This document shows positions 46,230-59,224 of a DNA stretch of 64,000 nt, one piece after another. The stretch is from contig SMMW01000046.1 of NCBI GenBank assembly GCA_004794655.1, positions 7,551,501 to 7,615,500 on the forward strand, read 5' to 3'. The stretch is from Marisa cornuarietis. Taxonomy: Eukaryota > Mollusca > Gastropoda > Architaenioglossa > Ampullariidae. Position 1 is the first letter of the stretch, and each line of letters opens with the position of its first letter. The notes beneath the pieces were generated by a model that was not told the DNA's origin, made no database searches, and saw only the letters and a list, made by a program, of their open reading frames with translations. Made by a program: the position numbers and the translations under genes.

Positions 46230-49140
46230 CTTTATTCCAAGCAACATGTCTTACAGTTAAATACTGAATGATGGTGTTGTAGTTTTAGAAAAGCTCTACA
46301 TCTTTTTATAATGGTGATACTACAAAATGTGTGCGTTCTGATAAATGCGTCGTTAAGCAATTTCATCTTCGGGCTCACATCACTGGATGAACATGTCTGC
46401 AATCCGTCCTTCACCAAAACATGTTCATGCGACACATGATCGATGACTGTCATCACAGTCCTGTCTATCAAATCGTCGTTTTCGGGCGCATGACTGTATT
46501 TAAGGAATACTTTTCAATTGCATAATTAATTTAAAAAATAGATACAGGGATTCGTCGTTGTGACTGAAAAAAAAACATCGTCATACTACTACAAGAGGAT
46601 CATGGTAGTTTTCCAACACGTTCTATATTTATTTTTGCGCGTGGATACATCGCACTGATACATCTTCCGTCTGATTTAGCTGACAGCGCTCGTGGGCCTT
46701 ACCCCTTGACAGTTCCGTCAAACATGTATGGTTGATCTATACTTGCTTGCCTTTTCACCAAGAAGTCTGTAAAAAGGTTAATGTCTGACTTTTTCCGTGC
46801 ACACTTCACTGTCTGGAAGATGGCGTTTCCCTTGGCGACCACCGACAATGTGCTCCTTAGCTAATAGCCAAATATTTCTCTTCATATTATCGGCAAATTT
46901 GCCGGAAACGTGTTTGGAGACGAAGACCTTCTCAAGGTCTGAGCGCGAGGAAATCAAGCCAAACAGGTTAGTATGACAGGCCGAAGGGTAGTATGACAGG
47001 TCGGTAGGCCTGCAGGATAGTGGGACCCACCGGCACCACGCATGCCTCTGATGGGATAGACGACCTCTTGAAACCTCGTCCTGCTGTCAGACAAGAAGCG
47101 AGTTCTCCAATGAAAGCCTCGACTAACGCAATCCTATTAACCTCTGTATGCAGGAGAACAGCAGCGGACTTTCAACTGCTGCAGCGGCTGTTGTTTAGCG
47201 GCGGGGATGCGTTGATATCTGTCAGTCTCAGACTGAATCCACTGATTAAATACTTTGTGTCACTCGCAGGAGATCCGTCCATGAGACAAAAAGGGTGACT
47301 TCTTTTCTTAAAGTAGAAAATAGAGTGAAAAACCCAGAAAATTGCGGATGGCTGAGGTTTTCCCTGTGTGATAGCGACCCGCTCTCATTCAAAATGGTTA
47401 GAAACAGAATTTTTGAACAAAGATCTAGAAGCTGTGTTCAAAGGGATAAATAATAATAATAATAATAAAGGGGTGATTTGTTTAGCGCGCTTACACTATT
47501 TGTTTAATCACTGTAGCGCCAAATGTAAAATTACAATTAAAGAAGCTTTAGATTTTTTTTTTTTTGCAGTTTTCAGAAAAACTGAAGTCAAAGATTGATG
47601 ATGTGTTTTGAGTGAGGCGAGGCATAGATAGATAGATAGATAGCAATATCTCAATGTTCGAGCATTTCTGTTAATGAATTACCGCAAGGATTTAAAGGAG
47701 CGATGCGAGATGTACAATGAGGATGCTCGGGTGGGATTTGGGGTGGGGGCTGATATCAAGCAAAGAGAGTTCTCGGGTATAGGGGAAATACGCAAAATCA
47801 TTAACGGTGTAACCTGACAAAAGATTTCTCGCAAAACCAATCAGAATCGTCCACTCCTCCTCCAACAGGTGGTCGACACAAGTATCCTGTTACCCTCCTG
47901 TTACCCTCTGCACGCGCGGTTAATCTGCAGTGGGTACTGTTACAGGCCGGCATCGCTGGTGTGTCAGGCCTGATAGCCTGAACTGCAACTTGCTTTCTTG
48001 TGTCGTATGATATAACGAGGGACACAGGAGTTATCGGTAACTTAACAGCGGGATCGAAATATCGCTAGAAAGTTCAGCGTAATCTTTGATTACCTCGACA
48101 GACTTTGGCTTGATCCTCGACTTTATAGAGCGGCAGCCCTCTCTGTCCCTAATTAAGCTGCAAGTGTTTCTAACCTGCCGACTGGAACAGAACCACTTCA
48201 GGTGGCTGCACTGTTTAGATACTATCACGACCTGCCATGTAACAGAGTAATGTGTTGTGTCAACTTACCTGAACTTAAAGGGAAAGGTGACCACGCCTTC
48301 TACATGCCATGTGCCCTGCTTTGCTTGTGTGGTCGACACAAACTGCGTGGCGCAATTAAAAGACCAATTAAAGGGACTGTAAATTAAACTGTTAAGGGCT
48401 TTGCAAACAGTTATATCATTTCAAAGTTGACAATAAGTGTTCATAATAATTCATTGAAAAAAAAACAAGCTCATGATTAGTTTTTTGTGAAATGAAATGC
48501 CGGACGCTCATTCTTGAACCCTCTCCGCTTCCACAAAGTCTATGTCTGTGTCATGAGACTCTGCGATGCTAGTCATAGACTGGGTGAAGCTGTCAAGGTT
48601 GCTGTCATTGCAATGCCTGGAGAGATCGTTACAACTTCTGATTTTCAACAAAATTGTGTGGCGGGATGAAAATACACTATCCCTGAGTTTTGTAACCGCT
48701 AAACCTGCTGGAAGAATGAATTGTCACCTTAAATGTTTCATATGCAGCTGGAAAGAAAAGCAAGCGAAAAAGAATTGTGATGTAGTGAAATCTTGCATAA
48801 CAAAAAAGCAAGGATTTAGACTGACTTTTTATTGCTGGGCAAATTTTTCAGTTATGATTACCATGAAAAATATGGGAAACATGATGTTCCAGACAGCACG
48901 TACGCACTCGAAGCTGTAGCTCGTGTTTTTCGCACGGCCAGTCTCTAAATGCCAGCAGAAGTAGAAAAGTGCTCGATTTGATGAACATTGGTATTAGATA
49001 CAGTGGGGAGGAGAGCTACTCACGCAGGTAAAGTACTATGTAATTAGTATATGTTGCGAAAGAAACAGAGAGAGAGAGACTGTTTAAATTTTCATGGACT
49101 TCTGTCGATCTACTTTTGTGAAAGCTTAAATATTCTCCCG
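46230..49140. other. Intergenic, no gene recognised
   Basis: (ATA)n with a LINE-like end on the minus strand at 47448-47520 ('ggcgctacagtgattaaac'), related to the (ATT)n-tailed end at 2.5 kb. (GATA)n at 47627-47643. A 117-codon open frame at 48566-48919 has no recognisable domain and AT-rich codons, so I do not call it. Confidence 0.35.
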
Positions 49141-49148
49141 TGAATACT

Positions 49149-49149
<1 letters not shown>

Positions 49150-49212
<63 letters not shown>

Positions 49213-49235
49213 ACGTACGCACGCACGCACGCACT
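49150..49235. repeat. (AC)n(ACGC)n microsatellite
   Basis: About 30 AC copies then short ACGC and ACTC units. Confidence 0.95.
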
Positions 49236-49756
49236 CACTCAACTAACACAAGGCGCTGTCGGCCAATGACTACAGTAACAAACAGATATGCCCACCCGGG
49301 AACCGCAGTGAGGGTACTGCAGCTGTTTGTTCCGATCACCAGACCTGTCGGTGGGTGTGAGAAGGGCGTGGTCTAAGGAGGCGCATGGTCACGCGAAGTC
49401 TCGGTCTGAGGCCGGATCGCCATTCGTTGGGAGGATGTTTCAGCACCGAAATAGGATTTTGCCCCCAAACTCAATAGTGTTCAAAGACCCATTTCGCTTA
49501 ATAAAGATATTTAGTATGATGAAGATAAAGATCATGCAATACGGCACTGGCACAGAACAAACATAAACATCAGTCACGTACATCGGTAGCGGGACTAGTG
49601 TGACTAACACGACTCTACGTTTGATCAGTATCAACATGTGGGGGGGGGGGCATTAGTGTACGCATGGCAGGAAGTTTTAGAACAACAGACACGAGGATGA
49701 ACAACAACAAACTGTATGAGTGCATCGTAAATATATTCATCCTCTGTTGATAGAGA

Positions 49757-49852
49757 CTGACTGACTGACTGACTGACTGACTGACTGACTGACTGACTGA
49801 CTGACTGACTGACTGACTGACTGACTGACTGACTGACTGACTGACTGACTGA
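49757..49852. repeat. (GACT)n tetranucleotide microsatellite
   Basis: About 24 perfect units. Confidence 0.97.
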
Positions 49853-50060
49853 TAGAAAGTTACTGTATTGCATGTTCCGTTGTTCTTCCAGTTAGACAAG
49901 AACTAGGCAGTTTTGAAATCCATGTAGAAAAGAAGAACGTAATTATGTGGATGTGTTTTATTGATGAGAAATTGGGAACTACTTGCTCCACTGTTCTCTC
50001 AACAAGAGCTAGGAAAAGCATGACTCAGAAGAAAAAGTAGAAAATGAACCTAGAATTTTA

Positions 50061-50529
50061 CCCCCAAAAAAATCTTCTTGAAAGGTTGAGCTGGATGACG
50101 AACTGCCTCCAGACTCAAGAGACTCCCGTTGCCGGTGGCCACCCTGTGCCCGTCCCCCGGAACCAGATCTCGTATTGACGACACGTCAGGCATGGCGACA
50201 GCAGGGTAAGGGGTAGGGGAGGCAGACTAGTCTAATCGGCGAATAACCGCACCCGATTTTGCGACGACCTGTCGAGGAAGACCCGGGGTGGACAGCGCCA
50301 TCTGACACTTGTATGGGCAGGGAGGCCGGACCCTGGACTCCGGCAAATTAGACACGGCGACGAGGGGACTAGCGACCGTCACAAACGATGTCAGCTGACC
50401 ACCCGTTCGATTCATGGCGGAGATCGGCTTACCGGTCGATACTATCACGGGGGAAGGGCGACTCCGTCTGAGATAGCCGTGAAAATAACAGTCAGTGATC
50501 CAAGCCACACAGAGCTGAAGACAAGCCAT
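50061..50529 (-). pseudogene. Unrecognised GC-rich open frame with one in-frame stop
   Basis: From an ATG at 50529 the minus strand is open for 100 codons to a TAG at 50227. It then continues in the same frame through an ATG at 50193 (MPDVSSIRDLVPGDGHRVAT) to a stop near 50050. The block is clearly GC-richer than its surroundings. The start could be a weak signal peptide, or an acceptor (CTATCTCAG, about 50470) could make it an internal exon. No family recognised. Absence of stops may only reflect base composition. Confidence 0.22.
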
Positions 50530-50559
50530 GAAAGGTATTGCTAGTGACTGCTCGTGGGC

Positions 50560-50806
50560 TTCCTACCCACAACCCACCCACCCACCCTCTTTTGTGCATG
50601 GTGGAGGTAAGACTAAGGGAGACCTACCCTAACGTTTCAAGATTCTATCGGCTTAGCACCGACGCTGCTAAACTACAGGCGCGTTTGTCTGGCATCTCAT
50701 ACATAAGAGAGGCGCAGAAATCGGAGAATCAAGAAGGGGGAAAGGGGGTTAAATATGTTTGATATGTTTTTGGTTGGTCTGTTGGACAGAGGTCTATGGC
50801 TTTTGA

Positions 50807-50869
<63 letters not shown>

Positions 50870-51580
50870 TTCTCATTTATTACGTAATGCGGTCTCAACA
50901 AGCCAGGAGCATGTAAACTTTATTGTTAACTATATTTTAAATTAAATAGTCGATTAAATTTACAAATGCATCATAAATTATAGTGTAAAAATAGTGTAAG
51001 CTCTATTGTTAATTAAACTCTATGAAAACAATATTGCAAGCCATATGGTAAAGCTGTTAGTCATGTTGAATACAATGTCTGACTATCCGTGTCTCCATGC
51101 ACTTGTTCCTCTTTTCCACTTTTTCCTCTCTCTCTCTCTCTCTATCCACTCCACCCCTTTTTTATTTGTTCGGGATACACAAAGCCTTGTGCACAGCTTG
51201 TTCGCCTCGGCTCATGTAATTAGTATGTAGCATTAAAACATTTTCAAAACACACAGTCAGCAGTGAAAGTTTGGTCACTGAAGAGAAACCACGAGGGGTA
51301 AAAAGCGCGTGAATTAATTATAACAGTGGTGGAACAAGCGAGCCGCCTCACCTGGTGGCCCTGACAGGTGGCTGTGCAAGATCTTGGGGTCAGATTAGAA
51401 GGGAGGTCGTTTCAAACTGCAAGCGACGCCACGTCTTCAAAGAAGTGAGGAGTGGCATCCGCTGTCCAACATCACCATTTCTTTCTCTTCGACATCTTCG
51501 TGACTTTTGTAAGATGTAGACATGCCTAAGCCCTGTATCACTGCCATTTCGAGAAAATTTGTGTTGTTTGCTACAGCGTT
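50560..51580. other. Intergenic, no gene recognised
   Basis: (GT)n at 50811-50865; (CT)n at 51126-51144. Nothing else supported. Confidence 0.4.
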
Positions 51581-51586
51581 TTCGTT

Positions 51587-51718
51587 TTAACTACGTTCTG
51601 GACGTACAGATATTCACTACGTTCTGGACGTACAGATATTCACTACGTTCTGGACGTACAAAGATTCACTACGTTCTGGACGTATAGAGATTCACTACGT
51701 TCTGGACGTACAGATAAC
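51587..51718. repeat. 26-bp tandem repeat, five copies
   Basis: The unit is 'actacgttctggacgtacag' plus atattc. It contains the palindrome-like ACGTTCTGGACGT. Confidence 0.92.
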
Positions 51719-52023
51719 TACGTTTACATAAGGGACCGAGAGCTGCAAACTGTTGGAGGATTTTAAGCAAGAAACGTTGAACGCGTTCATCTGTTTGAAT
51801 TGAGGCGATTTTTTCAATATCTGTTCTCGCACATCAAATGCTACAAACGAACGAACAAATGACTTTATTATTAATGTTGTGTTCACCATATTATATATAT
51901 ATATATATTATATGGGAGGGATAGATACGTTTTATTCAAGCATGCAAGCACATACAGCCGTACATGTCAATCATTTACACGGCGGGGTTTGGGTACACAC
52001 TTTCTGTAGGCCTTTGTTTGCTT

Positions 52024-52086
52024 TTGTTTGCTTGCTTTTATTTGCTTGCTTGTTTGTTTGTTTGTTTGTTTGTTTGTTTGTTTTTG
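52024..52086. repeat. (TTTG)n/(CTTG)n microsatellite
   Basis: Tetranucleotide units GCTT/GTTT. Confidence 0.93.
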
Positions 52087-52089
52087 TGC

Positions 52090-53260
52090 ATGTGCTCTCT
52101 TAAAGACCATACTGAATGTAGACAGATATTGGGAAAACATTTCGTTCTTCAAAGAGATAAAGAAAGAAGAAAACAAACGTATGAAGTGGTAGGAAAGGGT
52201 TCGATTGTCTCTAAAAAGGAATGGAAGTGGTCAACTTTGACCAATTAAAATCCAGACCTGTCATACGTTTTCAGACTGTAAGCGAGTCTGTGGATAGACA
52301 GATGGGTAGAAAGGTGGATGGAGAGTAGTAAAACTGTTGAAGGAAGTTTATCTTTGCAACCCGTTCATGTGCCGTTAACATCACCGCCCCTCAGCTTTTC
52401 ACTACCCCTGAGCCTGCATACCTGCGGTCCCTCCCTGGCAATATTTTCCATTTTCGTTCATTCACAAACGAACCTGACACGGCGTGCAGCCTACACGAAG
52501 AGGCGGGCTGGAGCGGGGAAGGCTGTGTGCGGTGAGGGGAGAAGGGAGGGGATGGAAAAACAAGAAGATCTGCTCTCCATGCTGAGAAGCAAAGGCTGAT
52601 TCCCTCCCTGCGGAGAAAATCGCTGGCCGTGAAAACCGTGGTCCTCTTACCTGTCCGTGCCTGACCCAGCCTGTGGGTGGTGTCGGCCTATTTGTCCAGA
52701 CCCACTTCTTCTCCTTTTCTCTCCCGCGAACCCTGCTCATCCAGGCGGGTGCCAAGGACCCTAATCGCTTTAAGCGGGTGTGGTCTCGCGCACACGCGTG
52801 AATAGGCCGGTGCAGTGGAATCTGGTGAGCCCCCAAGGATACACAGTAAATAAACATTGTTAGGAACACGAGCAGCACCAAGGAAAGGCTACAAAGTGAA
52901 TAAGCCTTGTCAGGAACACGAGTAATACTAGTGGAAGGTTAATTGTTGTGGTAGTAGTCGACGTGGTTAGAGGTAGAAGTTGTGTCAAGGACACGGGACC
53001 TTCGTCTGTCTCGGATTTCCGGAAAGTAGATTCATCGTTTTGAAGACGACAGGGAAGAGAACAAATTCCGATGTAGTTATCATGGTTGCTGACTGTATAT
53101 AATAATATGTGTGTATATATACATGCATAAGCTCATAACTCATATTCCCCCAGCAGCATCATGATCTACTTTATAACAAATGGTAAAAGCTACCGTTCTA
53201 CCTAATAATTAAAAAAAAGCTGATGATGATACTGCCCAATGATGTTTCATAATGATCGTG
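52090..53260. other. Intergenic, no gene recognised
   Basis: A GC-richer patch lies at 52480-52810 without a supported exon. Confidence 0.35.
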
Positions 53261-53274
53261 GCTATTGTCTAATG

Positions 53275-53631
53275 GGTGACACTTAATCCCCAGACACTTC
53301 ATCCCCGACACTTAATCCCCTAGACATTTAATCCCCAGACACTAAATCCCCAGACACTTAATCCTCAAAAATGCCCCCAACGTTATAAATGTTGAAGTTA
53401 AATATTATTTTAATTATCAAACTTATTTTGACGTTTACATGAAAATAGTTATTTGAATGTGAATTAAATATTTCTTTTACTTCATAATTAAATTTTTCAT
53501 TCACTTCATAATTTCTTGAGTTGAAATTTCATTTTGAGGAGTAAGTGTCTGGGGATTAAATGTCTAGGGGATTAAGTGTCGAGGATTGAGTGTCGGGGAT
53601 TAAGTGTCTGGGGATTAAGTTTCTGGGATTC
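53275..53631. mobile_element. 357-bp MULE-like MITE: long repeated inverted termini and 9-bp target duplication
   Basis: Each end is an approximately 90-bp array of about six 14-15-bp units (acacttaatccccag at left, ctggggattaagtgt at right), forming long imperfect inverted repeats around an AT-rich core of about 170 bp. TGTCTAATG flanks both sides (53266-53274 and 53632-53640). A 9-bp duplication with long subterminal-repeat TIRs fits Mutator-like elements. No coding capacity. Confidence 0.7.
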
Positions 53632-53644
53632 TGTCTAATGATTG

Positions 53645-54700
53645 GTGTTATGTTTGATAGCGACATTTATTTTATGATTTACATAGTGACATTTGTTCAA
53701 TGACTTGTTTAAAAGTGTGTCATGGTTTGTTTTGCGGGGATAGTGATATTTGTTTAATGATTTGTTTTAGGGACATTTTTATCCAGGAATTTGATGTTGA
53801 ATGTTATTTATGTTTTTCCTCTGTTTAGCACGGCACGCCTCTATGTATGTGGACCGCTTGCTGCTGACACCTGAGAGGGGAAAAGACGAAGGTAAGAGTT
53901 GCTCGGCCACATCGAACTAACGTTCACTTGAAGAGTCTAGTCAATCACACGACACCTGACCATCACCTGGACTCACTCACCTGGACAGCTAGGTAACACT
54001 TTCTTGAAGCACAACGAGCAAGTGGACCGGTCACACCTGTCAAAAGAAGCCAGACGTAAGAGGACCTGACCGGCTTCACGTAAGAAACCAGAATTCACGT
54101 TCCGTTGACAGGAAGTGCGAAGCCGGAATAAAATTAAGTACCAAGCTGCTCAATCTGTTAACAAGCTCTATGCCAATCCCATTCTTTACATTGGTCTTAG
54201 TTGATTACAAAGCCGTCTCAACCGCGCCCCCCAAATGGCTTGTGAGGAAACCTGCAAACTACTTAGTTGTAGCTTTGGCCTGGTGGTATGTGGGATGCAT
54301 TCAAGCTTCCGCGGCCTACGTTCTGAGGAGTTGGCCCTTGTCGAGGTAAACGCCATTGACCAGGGTTACATCCAGGTAAGAAAGAAAAACGGCTTAAGGA
54401 GGCCAAATGACGGCGGTAAACAAGCACCTGAGCTTGCCACCATTCCAGCTCAAAGTTTTGAGATGTCTCCACCTCACTTGTATTGTTGCTAGTCTTGCTT
54501 TATTACGCATCTCTGTTCTTCAGTACCTTCTCTGAAGAAGTGCTGATTGGCTAATTAGTTGAAAATATAATTTATTATTGTATATATGTAAAGTTTGAGA
54601 GTATGCTGTACAGTGGGAAGTATTTGCCGCAGAAATAGAAGGTTATATGTAGATGGTACAGGACAACTGAACGTGGTGAATGCTCTTGGTAATTTACCTC
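53645..54700. other. Intergenic, no gene recognised
   Basis: Short open frames at 54235-54492 on both strands show no domain. Confidence 0.35.
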
Positions 54701-54704
54701 TGTT

Positions 54705-54920
54705 TAGATAATTAGTTTAAAGTGCACACCACCATTTTAGAATTTTAAAAACTAAAACTGCTTTAAGTAAGATAAAGTTGTTTAAGTCTGACTTTCCGTC
54801 CTGTCAGTACAATTTTTGGTATGTTTTTCTGCAATGCTTCAAAATGGCAGAGAAGAGATTTTGCTCCTTTAGAAGAGTTTTAAGGTTTAGAAACGTCTTG
54901 TGCATCTGGTTCCAGAACTA
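54705..54920. mobile_element. Truncated copy of the 31.1-kb MITE
   Basis: About 215 bp align with the interior of 31190-31400 ('gataattagtttaaagtgca' to 'ttttaaggtttagaaacgt'), with roughly 94% identity by eye. The left TIR is missing and the right one is degraded (cttgtgcatctgg). Confidence 0.85.
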
Positions 54921-54929
54921 TAGGTTCTA

Positions 54930-57222
54930 CTTCGCTGAGAATGTCAGCCTCTCTCAGTTTTAGATCAGTCTTTCTGTGGAACAGTGAGGCTAGAAATATG
55001 GTCCAGTTTGAAAGGACTTGTGCAGTACAGTATTTGTTTTGGAAACTTTTCATAAAACCAAATATCTAGAGTATCTTTTGATTGCTACAACTGGTTCAGT
55101 GTTTTCCTTTACAGATGTACCACCTAGAGGATTCTTTATGGTCCTGAATTTTATTCGCAACACTGCAGATAAGATGACATACTGGAGATGAGAATGCACT
55201 TGTCATGATGGGATAGAAAATGAATAAAATCTTGTAATTGTAATATTGCATAGTATTCCTACGAGAACAATTTTTTAAAGTCATAAATGACTCAGGACAT
55301 ATTTTTGTTTACCAGCAGCCTATGTATAACGGTATTGTGAGAAAACAAAATGAACTAGTTCACCATATTTCCGCAATATAAAAAATAATGTTTAACTACT
55401 TAACATACTGAAATCTGCATCCCTTATAAACTGATTACCTTTGGAGATTGTAGAAATATGTTGAGATTTTTTTTTTTTGGGGGGGGGCATGCACTTCATT
55501 ATTCCTCTTTACAAATAATTCAGAAGGCTGTTGTTGTGTCAACAGGCTGTACCACAGAAATTAACAATATCATACAACCCTATCTTTGGTTTTGTGTAAG
55601 TCTTTTTTTCGCAAGGCATGTCCAGAATTGATGTTCTGGGCCTTACAGTCCTAATGTCCATTAAGTTTCGAGTTCAGACATATCTTCAACAACAGCAAAA
55701 TAAAACTGTTCGTGTATTACATGTGATCCGAAGCTATTTAGTGTAAAACCCCAGAACCCCATTGAGTTTGCAGTTGAGGTAAGAGTAACGGTCCTAGACC
55801 ACTGACATTGAACTGTAATTACTAAATCTGCAATCTATTGTCCACCCAGTTCCTTCCGACAAAAGAGTGGCCATCATTGCTTGTTGGATATAGGGAGCTC
55901 GGGAGTTCTTTCAATTTTGTTAGTCTGTCCGAGTTAGCTACTATTTTTATTTTCATAAACCCTGATCCAGATACATTTGTCTATAGTCGAAACTAGAACC
56001 CGTTTAATATCACTGTAATTTCTTGCTCACGGGCGTTTTACTGGCACTGAACAGTATGGACTATAGAGTATAAGAATCATTAGCAGCATTTTGTGTAAAA
56101 GAACACAAGAATGGTTGGCAGCATTTTGTTAAAAACAGAGTACAAGCATTGTCAGCAGCATTTTGTGAAAGAAGACAGTACTGAGCGTAAGAAACAAAGA
56201 AAGAGGAAAATAAAATTAAAAATTGAAATCTGTGACTTAAAACGTTTTGCTGGGAGAAAAAAAACTAAATGGTCAAAAAAGGTCAAACTATCAGACACTC
56301 CAAGATTATTTACACTCTCTTCTCCGCAGAACAGTAAAGCCGGCTTTACAAATGTAACTAAAATATAATTCGCCAGACAATGGGTGACGTCGTTGACTAT
56401 ATCACGTGACCATTTTCGTCTCCTCTGTCACTCCCATCAGTTATTCTCAGTCTAAAGTTCTACACCCACAGGCCGTTTTTCCTGTCTGTGTATCTCTTTT
56501 ACCTCCTCACGTGGCTGTACCCCGCACACCATCCGCAGTACCTTATCTAATTGTTAATATATTTACACCGAAACGGGGGGGGGGCGGCGCTAAGCTCCCC
56601 TTCGCTTTTATCTCCGCAGCCGGTTGTGCCCGTTGCCAGTTAGGGACTAAAGGTCCACCGACGTTGCAATCGATTGACAATTAAAAGAGGATTATAAGGC
56701 TACAAAAGCCTCCATTCTGGTGTCAAGGCTTTGAAAACTCTCCCTTTTGACACGTGGAAATTATGGGCGCTGGGCGGGGGTAACTTAACTGTTGACTTGA
56801 GAAGGGCGAGGAACGGAGAATGACAAGTAGTAAACACACAACAGTTAGCGTAACGGCTCCCTTCATCGTCACGGTCACCGCCATTGTCGTTGGCGCGCGC
56901 TGATCAGTTGCGGACCGAGTCTGGCTGTGTGCTTGCCTGTGATCTACGAGGGCCAGTGAGTGGCACATCGCACCCAGCGCCGCTAAGAGCGAGACTGAAG
57001 GGAGGCTCACAAAAGACCAGAGTGTCGGCAGAGGACGGGACTTGAATTTGAGTAGGCGTCACTTGCGCGCGCGCACACACGCACCCGGGTAGAACAACTG
57101 AACAAGCGCCTGCACGGCAAATAAATACGTACACTGACAAACGGAGAAACACATTTTGACATGCACATGCACACGTCTTCAATAAACACAGGCATGCATG
57201 GATATAAATGCACACCGGCAGG

Positions 57223-57266
<44 letters not shown>

Positions 57267-57540
57267 CACACGTGCGCGTGCATGAATTCTACAGTTGAAC
57301 AAAGAAGAACAAGAATCCTATTCAGCATTTGAATATCAACTGCCTTGATGTCTTAGATTTTCGTTACCTTTTGTGTGTTAAAAGGTTGTTGACAAGAAAA
57401 CGAACTGCAAACTACCTGGAAGAAATTGTCTGTTAATACCTACATTGCACAAATGGTGCGAACGTTTTATTACTTTTGTTTTACGATAAACCCCTTGATT
57501 TACGCGCTCATTGTCAGAGCAAGCGGAGTGTCTTAGACTA
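54930..57540. other. Intergenic, no gene recognised
   Basis: 'cagcattttgt' recurs three times around 56085-56165. A G8C patch is at 56572, and CG/CA alternating tracts are at 57068-57085 and 57220-57262. No exon supported. Confidence 0.35.
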
Positions 57541-57544
57541 TGGG

Positions 57545-58125
57545 TGCAGACAGCAGCGTGTCATCTACAGCCACAAGCATCAGGACATCACTCTCATAGC
57601 ATTGTGTCATCTACAGCCACAAGCATGATGACATCACTATCATAGCATTGTGTCATCTACAGCCACAAACATGAGGACATCACTCTCATAGCATTGTGTC
57701 ATCTACAGCCACAAACATGATGACATCACTATCATAGCATTGTGTCATCTACAGCCACAAACATGAGGACATCGCTATCATAGCATTGTGTCATCTACAG
57801 CCACAAACATGATGACGTCACTCTATTGCGTTATATACAGTCACAAACATGAGGACATCACTCTCGTAGCTTTGTGTCATATACAGCCACAAACATAAGG
57901 ACATCACTCTCATAGCATTGTGTCATCTACAGCCACAAGCATGAAGACATCACTCTCATAGCATTGTGTCATCTACAGCCACAAGCATGACATCACTCTC
58001 ATAGCATTGTGTCATCTACAGTCACAAACATGAGAACGTCACTCTCTGTCATCTACATACTACAGTCACAAACATGAGGACATCACTCTCACAGGAGTGT
58101 GTCATCTACAATCACGAGGATGTCA
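57545..58125. repeat. 46-bp minisatellite, about 11-12 copies
   Basis: The unit is 'cattgtgtcatctacagcca' followed by caaacatgaggacatcactctcatag. Early copies are near-identical; copies from about 57820 onward diverge and lose bases. 46 is not a multiple of 3, so it is not a coding repeat. Confidence 0.93.
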
Positions 58126-58129
58126 GTCT

Positions 58130-59181
58130 CAGTAACACAAAAAGCTGGGGACGGCAGCCTTACATCGTAGATACAAAACTGTGAAGCGAATAGAAACCGC
58201 TGGACTGAAGACAATGGACTGACACCAAAGGTGATAAACTGACGCAATGAACAGAAAAGTGGGTGCAAATAAGAAACAATGACTGTTTGTTTCCAGGTTG
58301 TCCATTTTTATAATTGAGATAATAAACAGGTCCCATGAACATCCATTGTGAAGTGTAATGCGTGTCCAAATCTTTACGCAAATATACCCACTGCTAACAC
58401 AAACCTCCAGCGCTGAAAGTCTTTGCTGGCGGTATTCGTCCCCTCTGTTACAAAAGGAACAAATCTGGCTTCCAAACACAGATTTGGATTTCCTTGGTGT
58501 GTAGAGTTACACCTTTTAGTGGCAAAGCCCTCCGGTAGAGCACAAGGACAACAGATCCACAGGGTCTAAGCTTTTGAGTGTAAGGCTAACCAAGCCATAC
58601 CTCCCGGGCAGTGAAGTTTGTTTCGGCGCCTTTGGATGAGATCTCAGCTTGGTCAGCGGCAGGCCAAACCTTATTTACACAAGTGCTCAGGCCAGAACTA
58701 CCCGTATAACCTTTTCAGTTTGCACAGTCAGTGAGAGAACAGTAGACAAGGGTTGAATGGAGTCCCGAGCTGTTTGCACCACAGACTTGGCGAACCCACG
58801 TGGTTCTTCTGGCAGCCAACTTTCAGGTGAGAGCAAGGTGTTCTTCTAGTGTCGGTCGGTCAGTTTTTTTTTTTTTGTTTTTTTTTGGTCATAAGCCATT
58901 CCCAACACCTCTTTGGTGATAGCTCCCTTGCTGCTGTTCAGTTCTGAATGTGACTACTCGGTTCCAGCTTTGTGAAGGTTTCTTGTATTGGAGTTCCTAC
59001 CTTTTTTATTTTCATTTTGTGGAATTTCACCTCAAATATCAGAACTCTGATATTTTGTAACAGCCCATGATGTCATCAGCAATAGAAACGATTTAAATGA
59101 TTACATTCACATGCTGTCCACAGGAGCTCTGTACTCCTCTCTGACACTTTAGCTTTTCGTGTTTATTTAAGATTAATTAAT

Positions 59182-59224
<43 letters not shown>

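Noticed and set aside
48566..48919. 117-codon open frame on the plus strand with several cysteines
   Set aside because: No recognisable domain, no splice or promoter context, and AT-rich sequence typical of the surrounding non-coding DNA.
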